From positions 13,788,158 to 13,852,157 of the forward strand of contig CM039466.1 of the NCBI GenBank assembly GCA_022414725.1: a DNA stretch of 64,000 nt, given 5' to 3'. The notes under the pieces were generated by a model that made no database searches, was not told where the DNA came from, and saw only the letters and a program-made list of their open reading frames with translations. The position numbers and the translations under genes were made by a program. Below are positions 1-13,300 of this stretch, piece by piece. Source of the DNA: Microglena sp. YARC. Lineage: Eukaryota; Chlorophyta; Chlorophyceae; Chlamydomonadales; Chlamydomonadaceae. Each line of letters starts with the position of its first letter. Position 1 is the stretch's first letter.

Positions 1-3000
1 CTGTTTGACTGGTTGGTTCCACCCCTGCTGAGGCTGGTAACTAAGGACTGCCAATGCCAGTGCACATGCAAGTGTGTTGGCCGATTGCTGATGACTCAGT
101 ACCGCCAAGGTCATGACTCCTTGATCAAGGAGGGCATTCTGTCTGACTCTGCATCCCTTGCCACTCATTTGTGTTCACAACTAATCGGAAAACAAAGGTC
201 GATAAAGGACTGCCAAGGCCAGTGCACATGCAGGTAGGTTGGCCGCTAGTTGGTGGCTGGGGCTGGGGCTGGGGTTGGGATGCACTAGATAGCTTGAGGT
301 TTGTACCAAGGACAGGAAAAGGGAGATGCCTAGAAGCTGGTGTGCGTAGGCAGCAAGCCTCCTTACTAGGCTGGCGCCCTGTGGTGACGAGTTGGCTCCA
401 ATCTCTGCCAGCAGCGTGTGTGAAAGAGAGCCTTCAGGAGCATGTGCTCAAGCTGTTTGACTGGTTGGTTCCACCCCTGCTGAGGCTGGTAACTAAGGAC
501 TGCCAATGCCCAGTGCACAAGCAAGTGTGTTGGCCGATTGCTGATGACTCAGTACCGCCAAGGTCATGACTCCTTGATCAAGGAGAGCATTCTGTCTGAT
601 CCTGCATCCCTTGCCACTCATTTGTGTTCACAACTAATCGGAAAACAAAGGTCGATAAAGGACTGCTAAGGCCCAGTGCACATGCAGGTAGGTTGGCCGC
701 TAGTTGGTGGCTGGGGCTGGGGCTGGGGTTGGGATGCACTAGATAGCTTGAGGTTTGTACCAAGGACAGGAAAAGGGAGATGCCTAGAAGCTGGTGTGCG
801 TAGGCAGCAAGCCTCCTTACTAGGCTGGCGCCCTGTGGTGACGAGTTGGCTCCAATCTCTGCCAGCAGCGTGTGTGAAAGAGAGCCTTCAGGAGCATGTG
901 CTCAAGCTGTTTGACTGGTTGGTTCCACCCCTGCTGAGGCTGGTAACTAAGGACTGCCAATGCCCAGTGCACATGCAAGTGTGTTGGCCGATCGCTGATG
1001 ACTCAGTACCGCCAAGGTCATGACTCCTTGATCAAGGAGGGCATTCTGTCTGACTCTGCATCCCTTGCCACTCATTTGTGTTCACAACTAATCGGAAAAC
1101 AAAGGTCGATAAAGGACTGCCAAGGCCCAGTGCACATGCAGGTAGGTTGGCCGCTAGTTGGTGGCTGGGGCTGGGGCTGGGGTTGGGATGCACTAGATAG
1201 CTTGAGGTTTGTACCAAGGACAGGAAAAGGGAGATGCCTAGAAGCTGGTGTGCGTAGGCAGCAAGCCTCCTTACTAGGCTGGCGCCCTGTGGTGACGAGT
1301 TGTCTCCAATCTCTGCCAGCAGCGTGTGTGAAAGAGAGCCTTCAGGAGCATGTGCTCAAGCTGTTTGACTGGTTGGTTCCACCCCTGCTGAGGCTGGTAA
1401 CTAAGGACTGCCAATGCCCAGTGCACATGCAGGTAGGTTGGCCGATCGCTGATGACTCAGTACCGCCAAGGTCATGACTCCTTGATCAAGGAGGGCATTC
1501 TGTCTGACCCTGCATCCCTTGCCACTCATTTGTGTTCACAACTAATCGGAAAACAAAGGTCGATAAAGGACTGCCAAGGCCCAGTGCACATGCAGGTAGG
1601 TTGGCCGCTAGTTGGTGGCTGGGGCTGGGGCTGGGGTTGGGATGCACTAGATAGCTTGAGGTTTGTACCAAGGACAGGAAAAGGGAGATGCCTAGAAGCT
1701 GGTGTGCGTAGGCAGCAAGCCTCCTTACTAGGCTGGCGCCCTGTGGTGACGAGTTGGCTCCAATCTCTGCCAGCAGCGTGTGTGAAAGAGAGCCTTCAGG
1801 AGCATGTGCTCAAGCTGTTTGACTGGTTGGTTCCACCCCTGCTGAGGCTGGTAACTAAGGACTGCCAATGCCAGTGCACATGCAAGTGTGTTGGCCGATT
1901 GCTGATGACTCAGTACCGCCAAGGTCATGACTCCTTGATCAAGGAGGGCATTCTGTCTGACTCTGCATCCCTTGCCACTCATTTGTGTTCACAACTAATC
2001 GGAAAACAAAGGTCGATAAAGGACTGCTAAGGCCCAGTGCACATGCAGGTAGGTTGGCCGCTAGTTGGTGGCTGGGGCTGGGGCTGGGGTTGGGATGCAC
2101 TAGATAGCTTGAGGTTGTACCAAGGACAGGAAAAGGGAGATGCCTAGAAGCTGGTGTGCGTAGGCAGCAAGCCTCCTTACTAGGCTGGCGCCCTGTGGTG
2201 ACGAGTTGGCTCCAATCTCTGCCAGCAGCGTGTGTGAAAGAGAGCCTTCAGGAGCATGTGCTCAAGCTGTTTGACTAGTTGGTTCCACCCCTGCTGAGGC
2301 TGGTAACTAAGGACTGCCAATGCCCAGTGCAAATGCAAGTAGGTTGGCCGATTGCTGATGACTCAGTACCGCCAAGGTCATGACTCCTTGATCAAGGAGG
2401 GCATTCTGTCTGACCCTGCATCCCTTGCCACTCATTTGTGTTCACAACTAATCGGAAAACAAAGGTCGATAAAGGACTGCTAAGGCCCAGTGCACATGCA
2501 GGTAGGTTGGCCGCTAGTTGGTGGCTGGGGCTGGGGCTGGGGTTGGGATGCACTAGATAGCTTGAGGTTTGTACCAAGGACAGGAAAAGGGAGATGCCTA
2601 GAAGCTGGTGTGCGTAGGCAGCAAGCCTCCTTACTAGGCTGGCGCCCTGTGGTGACGAGTTGGCTCCAATCTTCTGCCAGCAGCGTGTGTGAAAGAGAAG
2701 CCTTCAGGAGCATGTGCTCAAGCTGTTTGACTGGTTGGTTCCACCCCTGCTGAGGCTGGTAACTAAGGACTGCCAATGCCCAGTGCACAAGCAAGTGTGT
2801 TGGCCGATTGCTGATGACTCAGTACCGCCAAGGTCATGACTCCTTGATCAAGGAGAGCATTCTGTCTGACCCTGCATCCCTTGCCACTCATTTGTGTTCA
2901 CAACTAATCGGAAAACAAAGGTCGATAAAGGACTGCCAAGGCCCAGTGCACATGCAGGTAGGTTGGCCGCTAGTTGGTGGCTGGGGCTGGGGCTGGGGTT

Positions 3001-4300
3001 GGGATGCACTAGATAGCTTGAGGTTTGTACCAAGGACAGGAAAAGGGAGATGCCTAGAAGCTGGTGTGCGTAGGCAGCAAGCCTCCTTACTAGGCTGGCG
3101 CCCTGTGGTGACGAGTTGGCTCCAATCTCTGCCAGCAGCCTGTGTGAAAGAGAGCCTTCAGGAGCATGTGCTCAAGCTGTTTGACTGGTTGGTTCCACCC
3201 CTGCTGAGGCTGGTAACTAAGGACTGCCAATGCCCAGTGCACATGCAGGTAGGTTGGCCGATCGCTGATGACTCAGTACCGCAAGGTCATGACTCCTTGA
3301 TCAAGGAGGGCATTCTGTCTGACCCTGCATCCCTTGCCACTCATTTGTGTTCACAACTAATCAGAAAACAAAGGTCGATAAAGGACTGCCAAGGCCCAGT
3401 GCACATGCAGGTAGGTTGGCCGCTAGTTGGTGGCTGGGCTGGGGCTGGGGTTGGGATGCACTAGATAGCTTGAGGTTGTACCAAGGACAGGAAAAGGGAG
3501 ATGCCTAGAAGCTGGTGTGCGTAGGCAGCAAGCCTCCTTACTAGGCTGGCGCCCTGTGGTGACGAGTTGGCTCCAATCTCTGCCAGCAGCCTGTGTGAAA
3601 GAGAGCCTTCAGGAGCATGTGCTCAAGCTGTTTGACTAGTTGGTTCCACCCCTGCTGAGGCTGGTAACTAAGGACTGCCAATGCCCAGTGCACATGCAAG
3701 TAGGTTGGCCGATCGCTGATGACTCAGTACCGCCAAGGTCATGACTCCTTGATCAAGGAGGGCATTCTGTCTGACCCTGCATCCCTTGCCACTCATTTGT
3801 GTTCACAACTAATCGGAAAACAAAGGTCGATAAAAGACTGCCAAGGCCCAGTGCACATGCAGGTAGGTTGGCCGCTAGTTGGTGGCTGGGGCTGGGGCTG
3901 GGGTTGGGATGCACTAGATAGCTTGAGGTTTGTACCAAGGACAGGAAAAGGGAGATGCCTAGAAGCTGGTGTGCGTAGGCAGCAAGCCTCCTTACTAGGC
4001 TGGCGCCCTGTGGTGACGAGTTGGCTCCAATCTCTGCCAGCAGCCTGTGTGAAAGAGAGCCTTCAGGAGCATGTGCTCAAGCTGTTTGACTGGTTGGTCC
4101 CACCCCTGCTGAGGCTGGTGACCAAGGACTGCCAATGCCCAGTGCAAATGCAGGTAGGTTGGCCGCTAGCTGGTGGCTGGGGCTGGGGCATGGTTGGGGT
4201 TGAGATGCAATATATAGCTCAAGCTGTTTGACTGGTCGGTCCCACGACTGCCGAGGCTGGTGACAAAGGACTGCCAATGCCCAGTGCACATGCAGGTAGG
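1..4300 (+). repeat. ~454-bp tandem array containing dynein exon 1
   Basis: Ten near-identical units (first one cut by the window edge) plus a partial eleventh at 4216-4294. Each unit carries the exon, its donor region, a second half ending in a near-copy of the donor (CCCAGTGCACATGCAGGTAG) and a GGGGCT-rich stretch. Donors sit near 78, 529, 979, 1432, 1886, 2340, 2791, 3248, 3701 and 4153. Some are intact (CAG|GTAGG at 1433, 3249, 4154); others have become CAAGTGTG or CAAGTAGG. The copies near 2275 and 3636 have an in-frame TAG (GACTAGTTGG). Open frames in the copies are therefore exon copies and not separate genes. Confidence 0.93.
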
Positions 4301-7300
4301 TTTGCCGCTAGCTGGTGGCTGGGGCTAGGGCTGTGCTGGGGTTGGGATGCACTAGATAGCTGGAGGTTCGGACTAAAGACAGGGAAAGGGAGATGCCTAG
4401 AAGCTGGTGTGCGTAGACAACAAGCCTACTTACTATATGTATATTCATATTTATATTCATAATTATATTTATATTCCTATTTATATTCATATTTATATTC
4501 ATATTTATGTTGCATGTTTGCCCATGCGCAGGAAATGAACCTTGTCCAGAGCTGCTTCCGACTGATGCAGAGCCTGTTGCACAGGTTGCTCATCGCCGCT
4601 GAATGATTAACATGTTTTAGAAACATTTTGAAGTACCATGTATATTTGACATTCGCATTCATATTTATATCCATATTTATATCTATATTTGTAGTTATGT
4701 CGCACGTTTTCCCGTGCGCAGGAAATCAACCTTGTCCAAAGCTGCTGCCGACTGATGCAGAGCCTATTGGATGGGCTGCTCATATCCGCTGACGATGCAA
4801 TTGCTCAGGGTCTACCCCCCCCTCCCGCGGTATCCGACCCCACTGCCCTGGCTGAGAACGCCTTCCTCTTTTCCCTTGTCTGGTCCCTGGGCGGCGTGAT
4901 CGACGAAGCTGGGAGAGTCAAGTTCAGCAACTGCCTGACTGGATTCATGAAGGGCCAGTACGGAGACTACGAAGAGTACGTGGGAGAGGAGTTCAAGGGC
5001 TCCAAGCCCAGCTTGAAGAAGCCCATCCCTCAAGACGGCTCTGTGTACGACTGGGTGTATCACGGTCCTACCAACTCCTGGAAGCTCTGGATGGATACCG
5101 TTGCCTCTCAGAATATTAGTTCAGACGCTGAGTACTCACAGATTATCGTCACGACAGTGGACGTGGTGAGCATACCCCCCCCCCCCCCCCCCCCCCCCTC
5201 CCATACCCTTCACCACCACCACACCCTTCCCTCCCCTCCCCTTCCCACCCTAACTCATAGATTATCGTCACGACCGTGGATGTAGTATGCCCCCCCCCCC
5301 CCCCCCCCCCATCATCACAGCACCTCTACCAACACCGCACACGCACACACACTACCCCTCCCCTCCCCTCCCCTCCCCTCCCCTCTCCTCTCCTCTCCTC
5401 TAATCCCTCCCTCCCCTCCCTCCACACCACCACACCACACCCTTACTTACAGATCATCGTCACAACTGTGGATGTGGTGAGCATCCCCACCCCACCCCCT
5501 CTCTCTTCACCACTGCCTCCACCTCCACTACCACACCCACTACACAAGCACCATCCCCACCAACATCAACACCAAGATCATATGCAGAGTTCTGTCACAT
5601 CATCGTTACGACTGTGGACGTGGTGAGCAGCCCCACACAACACCTACCCACAGCACAATACCACTACCTCCACTACTGGACCCTTCACCAATACCACTAC
5701 CTCCACTACTGGACCCACTACACCAACACCATCAACACCAACAGTATCACAGGTCATATCCACGACTGTGGACTTGGTGTCCCCCCCCACCCCACACACC
5801 ACCTACCCACAACACAACACCTCCCTTCCCCAATACCACTACCTCCACTACTGGACCCACTACACCAGCTCCATCAACACCAACACCAACAGTATCACAG
5901 GTCATATTCATGACTGTGGACTTGGTGTCCCCCCCCACCTGACACAAACCCCTTCACCACCACCACCACAACCACCGACACCACCACCAATACCAACACC
6001 AACACCAACCCACACTCCGACACGCACACCAATACCAACCCCACCCCTCTCCCTCTTCCCTAGGTCCGATACACCTTCATGATCTCCACCCTCGTGGCCC
6101 ACCACATGCCCCTACTCTTGGTGGGACCCACCGGCACAGGCAAGAGCGTGTACATTCAGAACCACTTGAACAAGGGCCTGGACAGGAAGGCCTGGCTCAG
6201 CGTAGTCTTCAACTTCAGCGCCCAGACCAGCGCCAAGATGACCCAGGGTGTGATCGACGGTAAGCTACACTGTCCTCATGTACTTATGCGCATACACGCA
6301 TTCATAGAATCTCATGTATATCTAAGGCCTTGGTCTGTGTGGACTTCAACTTCAGCGCCCAGGCCAGTGCCAAGATGACCCAGGGAGTGATCATCGGCAA
6401 GTTACACTGTCCTTATGTGCACACACACATACAAGCATTCATAGACTCTCATATTTAACATGGGTAACATGATCTTGGGCATGCATCATCATGGGTAGCG
6501 GTATCCTCCTGAGCTTGCATATTTCAACACTTTCCAGTCCAAAAGATACAGGTAAGCTTGTCAAGAGGCACAAGGGAGTGTGCAACCCCCCTGTCGGGTG
6601 TAAAGCTGTCATCTTCGAGGATGGCCTCAACATGGTTGGCATAATCTTGGGCATGCATCATCATGGGTAGTAGCATCCTCTTGAGCTTGCATTTGTAACA
6701 CTTTCCGGTCCAAAACATACAGGCAAGCTTGACAGGAGGCGCAAGGGAGTGTACGGCCCCCTGTTGGGCGCAAGGCTGTCATCTTCATGGATGGCCTCAA
6801 CATGGTTGGCATAATCTTGGGCATGCATCATCATGGGTAGCAGTATACTCCTGAGCTTGCATTTTTCAACACTTTCCGGTCTAAAACATACAGGCAAGCT
6901 TGACAAGAGGCGCAAGGGAGTGTACGGCCCCCTGTTGGGCGCAAGGCTGTCATCTTCATGGATGGCCTCAACATGGTTGGCATAATCTTGAGCATGCATC
7001 ATCATGGGTAGCAGTATACTCCTGAGCTTGCATTTTTCAACACTTTCCGGTCCAAAACATACAGGCAAGCTTGACAAGAGGCGCAAGGGAGTGTACGGCC
7101 CCCCTGTTGGGCGCAAGGCTGTCATCTTGGTGCATGGCCTCAATATGGTTAGCTTAATCTTGGGAATGCATCATCATGGGTAGCAGCATCCTCCTAAGCT
7201 TGTATTTTGTAACAGTTTCCGGTCCAAAATATACAGGCAAGCTTGACAAGTGGCTCAAGGGAGTGCACGGCCCCCCTGTCGGGCGCAAGGCTGTCATCTC

Positions 7301-10300
7301 CGAGGATGGCCTCAACATGAGTTGCACAGTCTTGGGCATGCATCGTCATGAGCTTGAATTGTGTAACATTTTCCGGTCCAAAACATACAGGCAAGCTTGA
7401 CAAGAGGCGCAAGGGAGTGTACAGCCTCCCTGTCGGTCGCAAGGCCGTCATCTTCGTGGACGACCTTAACATGCGTAGCATAATCTTGGGCATGCATCAT
7501 TATAAGCATGCATTGTTTTACATTTCCTGTCCAAAACATGCAGGTAAGCTTGACAAAAGGCGCAAGGGAGTGTACGGCCCCCCTGTAGGGCGCAAGGCTG
7601 TCATCTTCGTGGACGACCTGAACATGCCCATGGTGGAGAAGTACGGGGCGCAGCCCCCCATTGAGCTACTGCGCCAGTTCATGGACCACAATGGATGGTA
7701 CGACCACCACGACCTACATTTTAGGAAGATGGTGGATGTACAATTCATGGCGGCCATGGGACCCCCTGGTGGGGGGCGGCATGCAGTCACCAACAGGTGC
7801 GTAGAGTTCATGGCGGGCATGGGACCCCCTGGTGGGGGACGGCATGCAGTGACCAACAGGTGTGTAGAGTTTAGGAATGAGTAAATAGTCCGCCTTATTA
7901 CGAGGGTTAAGGTTGAGGGGGCCAGCCCGTTTGCCCATGCTGGGACCAACAGGGGGAAAGAGCTGTCACTGTCACTACCACAGCCACTTCCACTGCCACT
8001 ACCACTACAACAGGCACAGCCACTACCACTACCACTACCACAGCCACAGCCACTACCACTACCACTACCACTACCACAGCCACAGCCACTACCACTACCA
8101 CTACCGATACCACTTCCACAGCCACAGCCACTACCACTACCACAGCCACAGCAACTACCGATACCACTACCACCACGATTACCACTACCACTACCACTAC
8201 CAACTTACCACTACCACTACACACTATCACACCACTACCACTATCACCACCACTACCACACACTACCACTACCCCACCACACTACACACTACCACAACTA
8301 CCACTACGACACTACACTACCACTACACTACCACTACCTACAGCCACAGCCACAGCCACTACCACTACCACTACACTACGATATCACTACCACTACGATA
8401 CCACTACAACTACCACTACCACTACCACTACCACTACACTACCACAGCACAGCCACAGCCACAGCCACAGCCACAGCCACTACCGATACCAACTACCACT
8501 ACCACTACACTACCACTACACTACCACTACCACTACCACCACAGCTAGCCACAGCCACAGCCACTACCGATACCACTACCGCTACCACTACCACTTACCA
8601 CAGCCACAGCCACTACCGATACTGATACCACTACCACTACCACTACCATACCACTACCACTACCACTACATAGCCACAGCCACTACCGATACACTACCAC
8701 TACCACTACACTACCACTACCATTACCACTACCACTTCCACTACCACTACCACAACCACTACCACTTCCACTACCACTACCACTACCACTACCACTACCA
8801 CTATCACCACCACTACCACCACCACTACCACTACCACTACCACCACCACTACCACCACCACTACCACTACCACTACCACCACCACTACCACTACCACAGC
8901 CACAGCCACTACCACTACCACTACCACTACCACTACCACTACCACAGCCACTACCACGACCACGACCACGACCACGACCACTACCACTACCGATATCACT
9001 ACCACTACCACTACACTACCACTACCACTACCACTACCACTACCACTACCACTACCATACCACTACACACCAAAGACACTACCACTACCACTACACTACC
9101 ACTACCACTACCACTACACTACCACTACCACTACCACTACCACTACCACTACCACTACCACTACCACTACCACTACCACTATCACTACCACTACTACTAC
9201 CACTAACCACTACCACTACCACTACCACTACATACCACTACCACAGCCACAGCCACAGCCACTACCACTACCACTACCACTACCACTACCACTACCACAG
9301 CCACAGCCACAGCCACAGCCACTACCACTACCACTACCACTACCACAGCCACAGCCACAGCCACTACCACTACCACTACCACTACCACTACCACTACCAC
9401 AGCCACAGCCACAGCACCACCACTACACTACCACTACCACTACCACTACCACTACCACTACCACCACCACCCTACCACTACCACTACCACTACCACAGCC
9501 ACTACCACTACCACTACCACTACCGATATCACTACCACTACACTACCACTACCACTACCACTACCACTACCATACCACTACCACTACCACTACCACTACC
9601 ACTACCACTACCACTACACTACCACAGCCACTACCACTACCGATACCACTACCACTACCACTACCACTACCACTACCACTACCACTACCACTGCCACTGC
9701 CACTACACAGCCACTACCACTACACTACCACTACCACTACACAGCCACAGACACAGACACAGCACTACCACTACCACTACCACTACCACTACCACTACCG
9801 ATATCACTACCACTACCACTACCACTACCACTACCACTACCACTACCACTTCCACTACCACTTCCACTACCACAGCCACAGCCACTACCACGTCCACTAC
9901 CACTACCACTACCACTACCACTACCACAGCCACAGCCACAGCCACTACCACTACCACTACCACTATCACTACCACTACCATTACCACTACCACTACCACT
10001 ATCACCACCACTACCACCACCACTACCACTACCCACACCACCACCACCACCACTACCACTACCACAAACTACCACTACCACTACCACTACCACACCACCA
10101 CCACCACCACCACCTCCACTACCACTACCACTACCACTACCACCACCACTGAGTTTGATAACAAGAGTAGGACACAGGTCTTCTCAGCCCACGGCCACTA
10201 CCTCCACCGCTATTTCTTCCCTGTGTTCGCATTCCCTCACCTAATGATGCATGTTGCAGGTACATGCGACACTATCATGTGCGTCATATCACCAAATTTG

Positions 10301-13300
10301 ATGACACGAGTAGAACACAGATCTTATAAGCCCACTGCCACCACCTCCCTAGCCCAACTTCCACCTCAACTGCCACCACCTCACTGCCACCACCACCGCA
10401 TTCCCTCACCAAACGATTCTTGTTGCAGGGACATGCGCCACTACCATGTGCCCCACATCACCGAGTTTGATGACAAGAGTAAAACACAGATCTTCCCAGC
10501 CCACTGCTACCATCTCCACCACCACCGCCACCACCTCACTGCCACCGCAACGGCATTCCCTCACCAAACGATGCGTGTTGCAGGTACATGCACCACTACC
10601 ATGTGCTTCATATCACCAAGTTTTATGACAAGAGTAGAGCACAGATATTCTCAGCCCACTGCCACCATCTCCACCACCACCGCCACCACCTCACTGCCAC
10701 CGCATTCCCTCACCAAACGATGCATGTTGCAGGTACATGCGCCACTACCATGTGCTTCATATCACCGAGTTTGATGACAAGAGTAAGACACAGATCTTCT
10801 CATCCCTGGTGGACTGGTGGTTCTTACGCTCCAAGTATAGTGAAGACCTCGTGTCCAAGAGGTGAGTGATGGTTGGGAACAGGGAAGTTTTTGGGGGTGG
10901 GTGGGTGGGAGGAGGCTTTCTTTTTTCTCTCTTTTTCTTTTGTTCTTCTCTTTTTCTGGTAGGCTTGTGGTAACTGTGCTCCATGTATAGTGAGGACATC
11001 GTATCCAAGGGTTGAGAGTTTGTTAGATCCAGGGCTCTTTCTTGCAGCTTTTTCTGGCAGCTTTTTCTGGCAGCTTCTGGGCAGCTCCCTAAGCCAGCCA
11101 ATGTGCTGCATCCAAATATTGTGGCGTTTCTGGAGGGCTGATTATGTCAGCTAAACACAAAACAACACATTAACACAACCGAACCCAAAAACAGTACAAG
11201 ACAAGCGCAGCCACATCAACAGACCCCCCCCCCCCCCCCCCCCCCCCCCACACACACACACCACACCACACACACACACTCCTCACCCTTCCCACTCCAG
11301 GGACGCCCTTGTAGCTGCCTCGCTGGACTTGTACAGCACCGTGATGTTACCACTCCAGCCAAGACACACTGCATCTTCAACCTGCGGACTTGTCTAGGGT
11401 GTTTCAGGGCATCACAGCAGCAAGGGACGTGATAAACACCCCAGCATAGCACAACACAACACAATCAACACAGCACAATACAACACATCACAACACAACA
11501 AAAACGCAGCACATCGACCCCCCCCCCCCCCCCCCCCCCTCCCCCCCACACACACACTCCTCACCCTTCCTCCTCCAGGGACGCCCTTGTAGCTGCCTCG
11601 CTGGACTTGTACAGCACCGTGATGTTACCCACTCCAGCCAAGACACACTACATCTTCAACCTGCGGGACTTGTCTAGGGTGTTTCAGGGCATGACAGCAG
11701 CAAGGGACGTGATAAACACCCCAGCATAGCACAACACAACCCAATCAACACAGCACAATACAACACATCACAACACAACAAAAACGCAGCCACATCGACC
11801 CCCCACCCCCCCACCCCACACACATCCTCACTCTTCCCCCTCCAGGGACGCCCTTGTAGCTGCCTCGCTGGACTTGTACAGCACAGTAATGCAGGAGCTG
11901 TTACCCCACTCCAGCTAAGACACACTACATCTTCAACCTGCGGGACTTGTCTAAGGTGTTTCAGGGCATGACAGCAGCAAAGGACGTGATAAACACCCCA
12001 GCATAGCACAACACAACAACACAGCACAACACAAACGCGGCCACATTGACCCCCTCCCCCCCCACACACACCCACCCCCCACACACAAACACAAACACAA
12101 ACCGCTTCAGCTCCAGAGGGTCACCTATGGTCCGGGTCAGAGGGTGGAGTGGGATGGGGATGGGTGGGATGTGTAGGATTGGGACAGGGTTGGGAACACA
12201 CACCTCCCCCTTCCCCCTCCAGGGACGCCCTTGTCGCTGCCTCGCTGGACTTGTACAGCACCGTGATGAAGGAGCTGTTGCCCACTTCAGCCTAGCACAA
12301 CACAACTCAACTGAACGCAACAGCACAATACACCACATCACATCACAACACAAACGCAGCCACATAGAGCCCCACCCCCTATCCCCCCACACACAAACAC
12401 ACACCTCACCCTTCCCCCTCCAGGGACACCCTTGTCGCTGCCTCGCTGGACTTGTACAGCACATTGATGAAGGAGCTGTTGCCCACTCCAGCCTAGCACA
12501 ACACAACTCAACTGAACGCAACAGCACAGTACACCACATCACATCACAACACGAATGCGGCCATATGGAGCCCCCCCCCACACACACACACCCTCCCACA
12601 CACACACCCTCCCACACACACACCTCCCCTTCCTCCTCCAGGGACGCCCTTGTCGCAGCCTCGCTGGACTTGTACAGCACCGTGATGCAGGAGCTATTGC
12701 CCACTCCAGCCAAGACGCACTACATCTTCAACCTGCGGGACTTGTCCAAGGTCTTCCAGGGCATGACAGCAGCAGGGAATGTGATCAACAGCCCAGACAA
12801 GCTCGTCCGCTTGTGGTTGCATGAATGCCTCCGGGTCTTTCACGACCGCCTGATCGATGACACAGACAGGCAGTGGATCGTGGATCAAATCAAGGTCAAG
12901 ATAGAGGAGCATTTCAGGTAGGCTAAAAAAGTAATGATAACGCCTGGTGGGGTTACCCCATGCCTGTGGTATTAAGGGAGCCCCGTCTTTCGGAGGTAGG
13001 GAACGGGCTACTTTACGTGGACAAAGCTACCATGGCGGTTGACAGCGACTGCGAACACTTAAGAGGAGCTCTGTTATTGAGCCATTCGTTGAACGGGGAT
13101 AGAGTTCAGGTAGAGTACAATATGGTAGTAGGCTGCATAGGCTGATGATCATTGTTTCTGGACCCTGCGCTCATAAAGTTTTATGCCCCCCCCACCCTGT
13201 GGTTGCATGAATGCCTCCGGTCTTTCGATCGCCTGATCAATGAATACAGACAGGCAAATGGATCGTTGATCAAATCAAGGTCAAGATAGAGGAGCATTTT

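Noticed and set aside
1..4300. Series of small genes on both strands (60-218 codons)
   Set aside because: They are the same frames repeated in each 454-bp unit, and only the dynein exon segment has family support.
7913..10093. Poly-Val and His/Tyr-rich open frames
   Set aside because: Translations of (CCACTA)n and (CACAGC)n.
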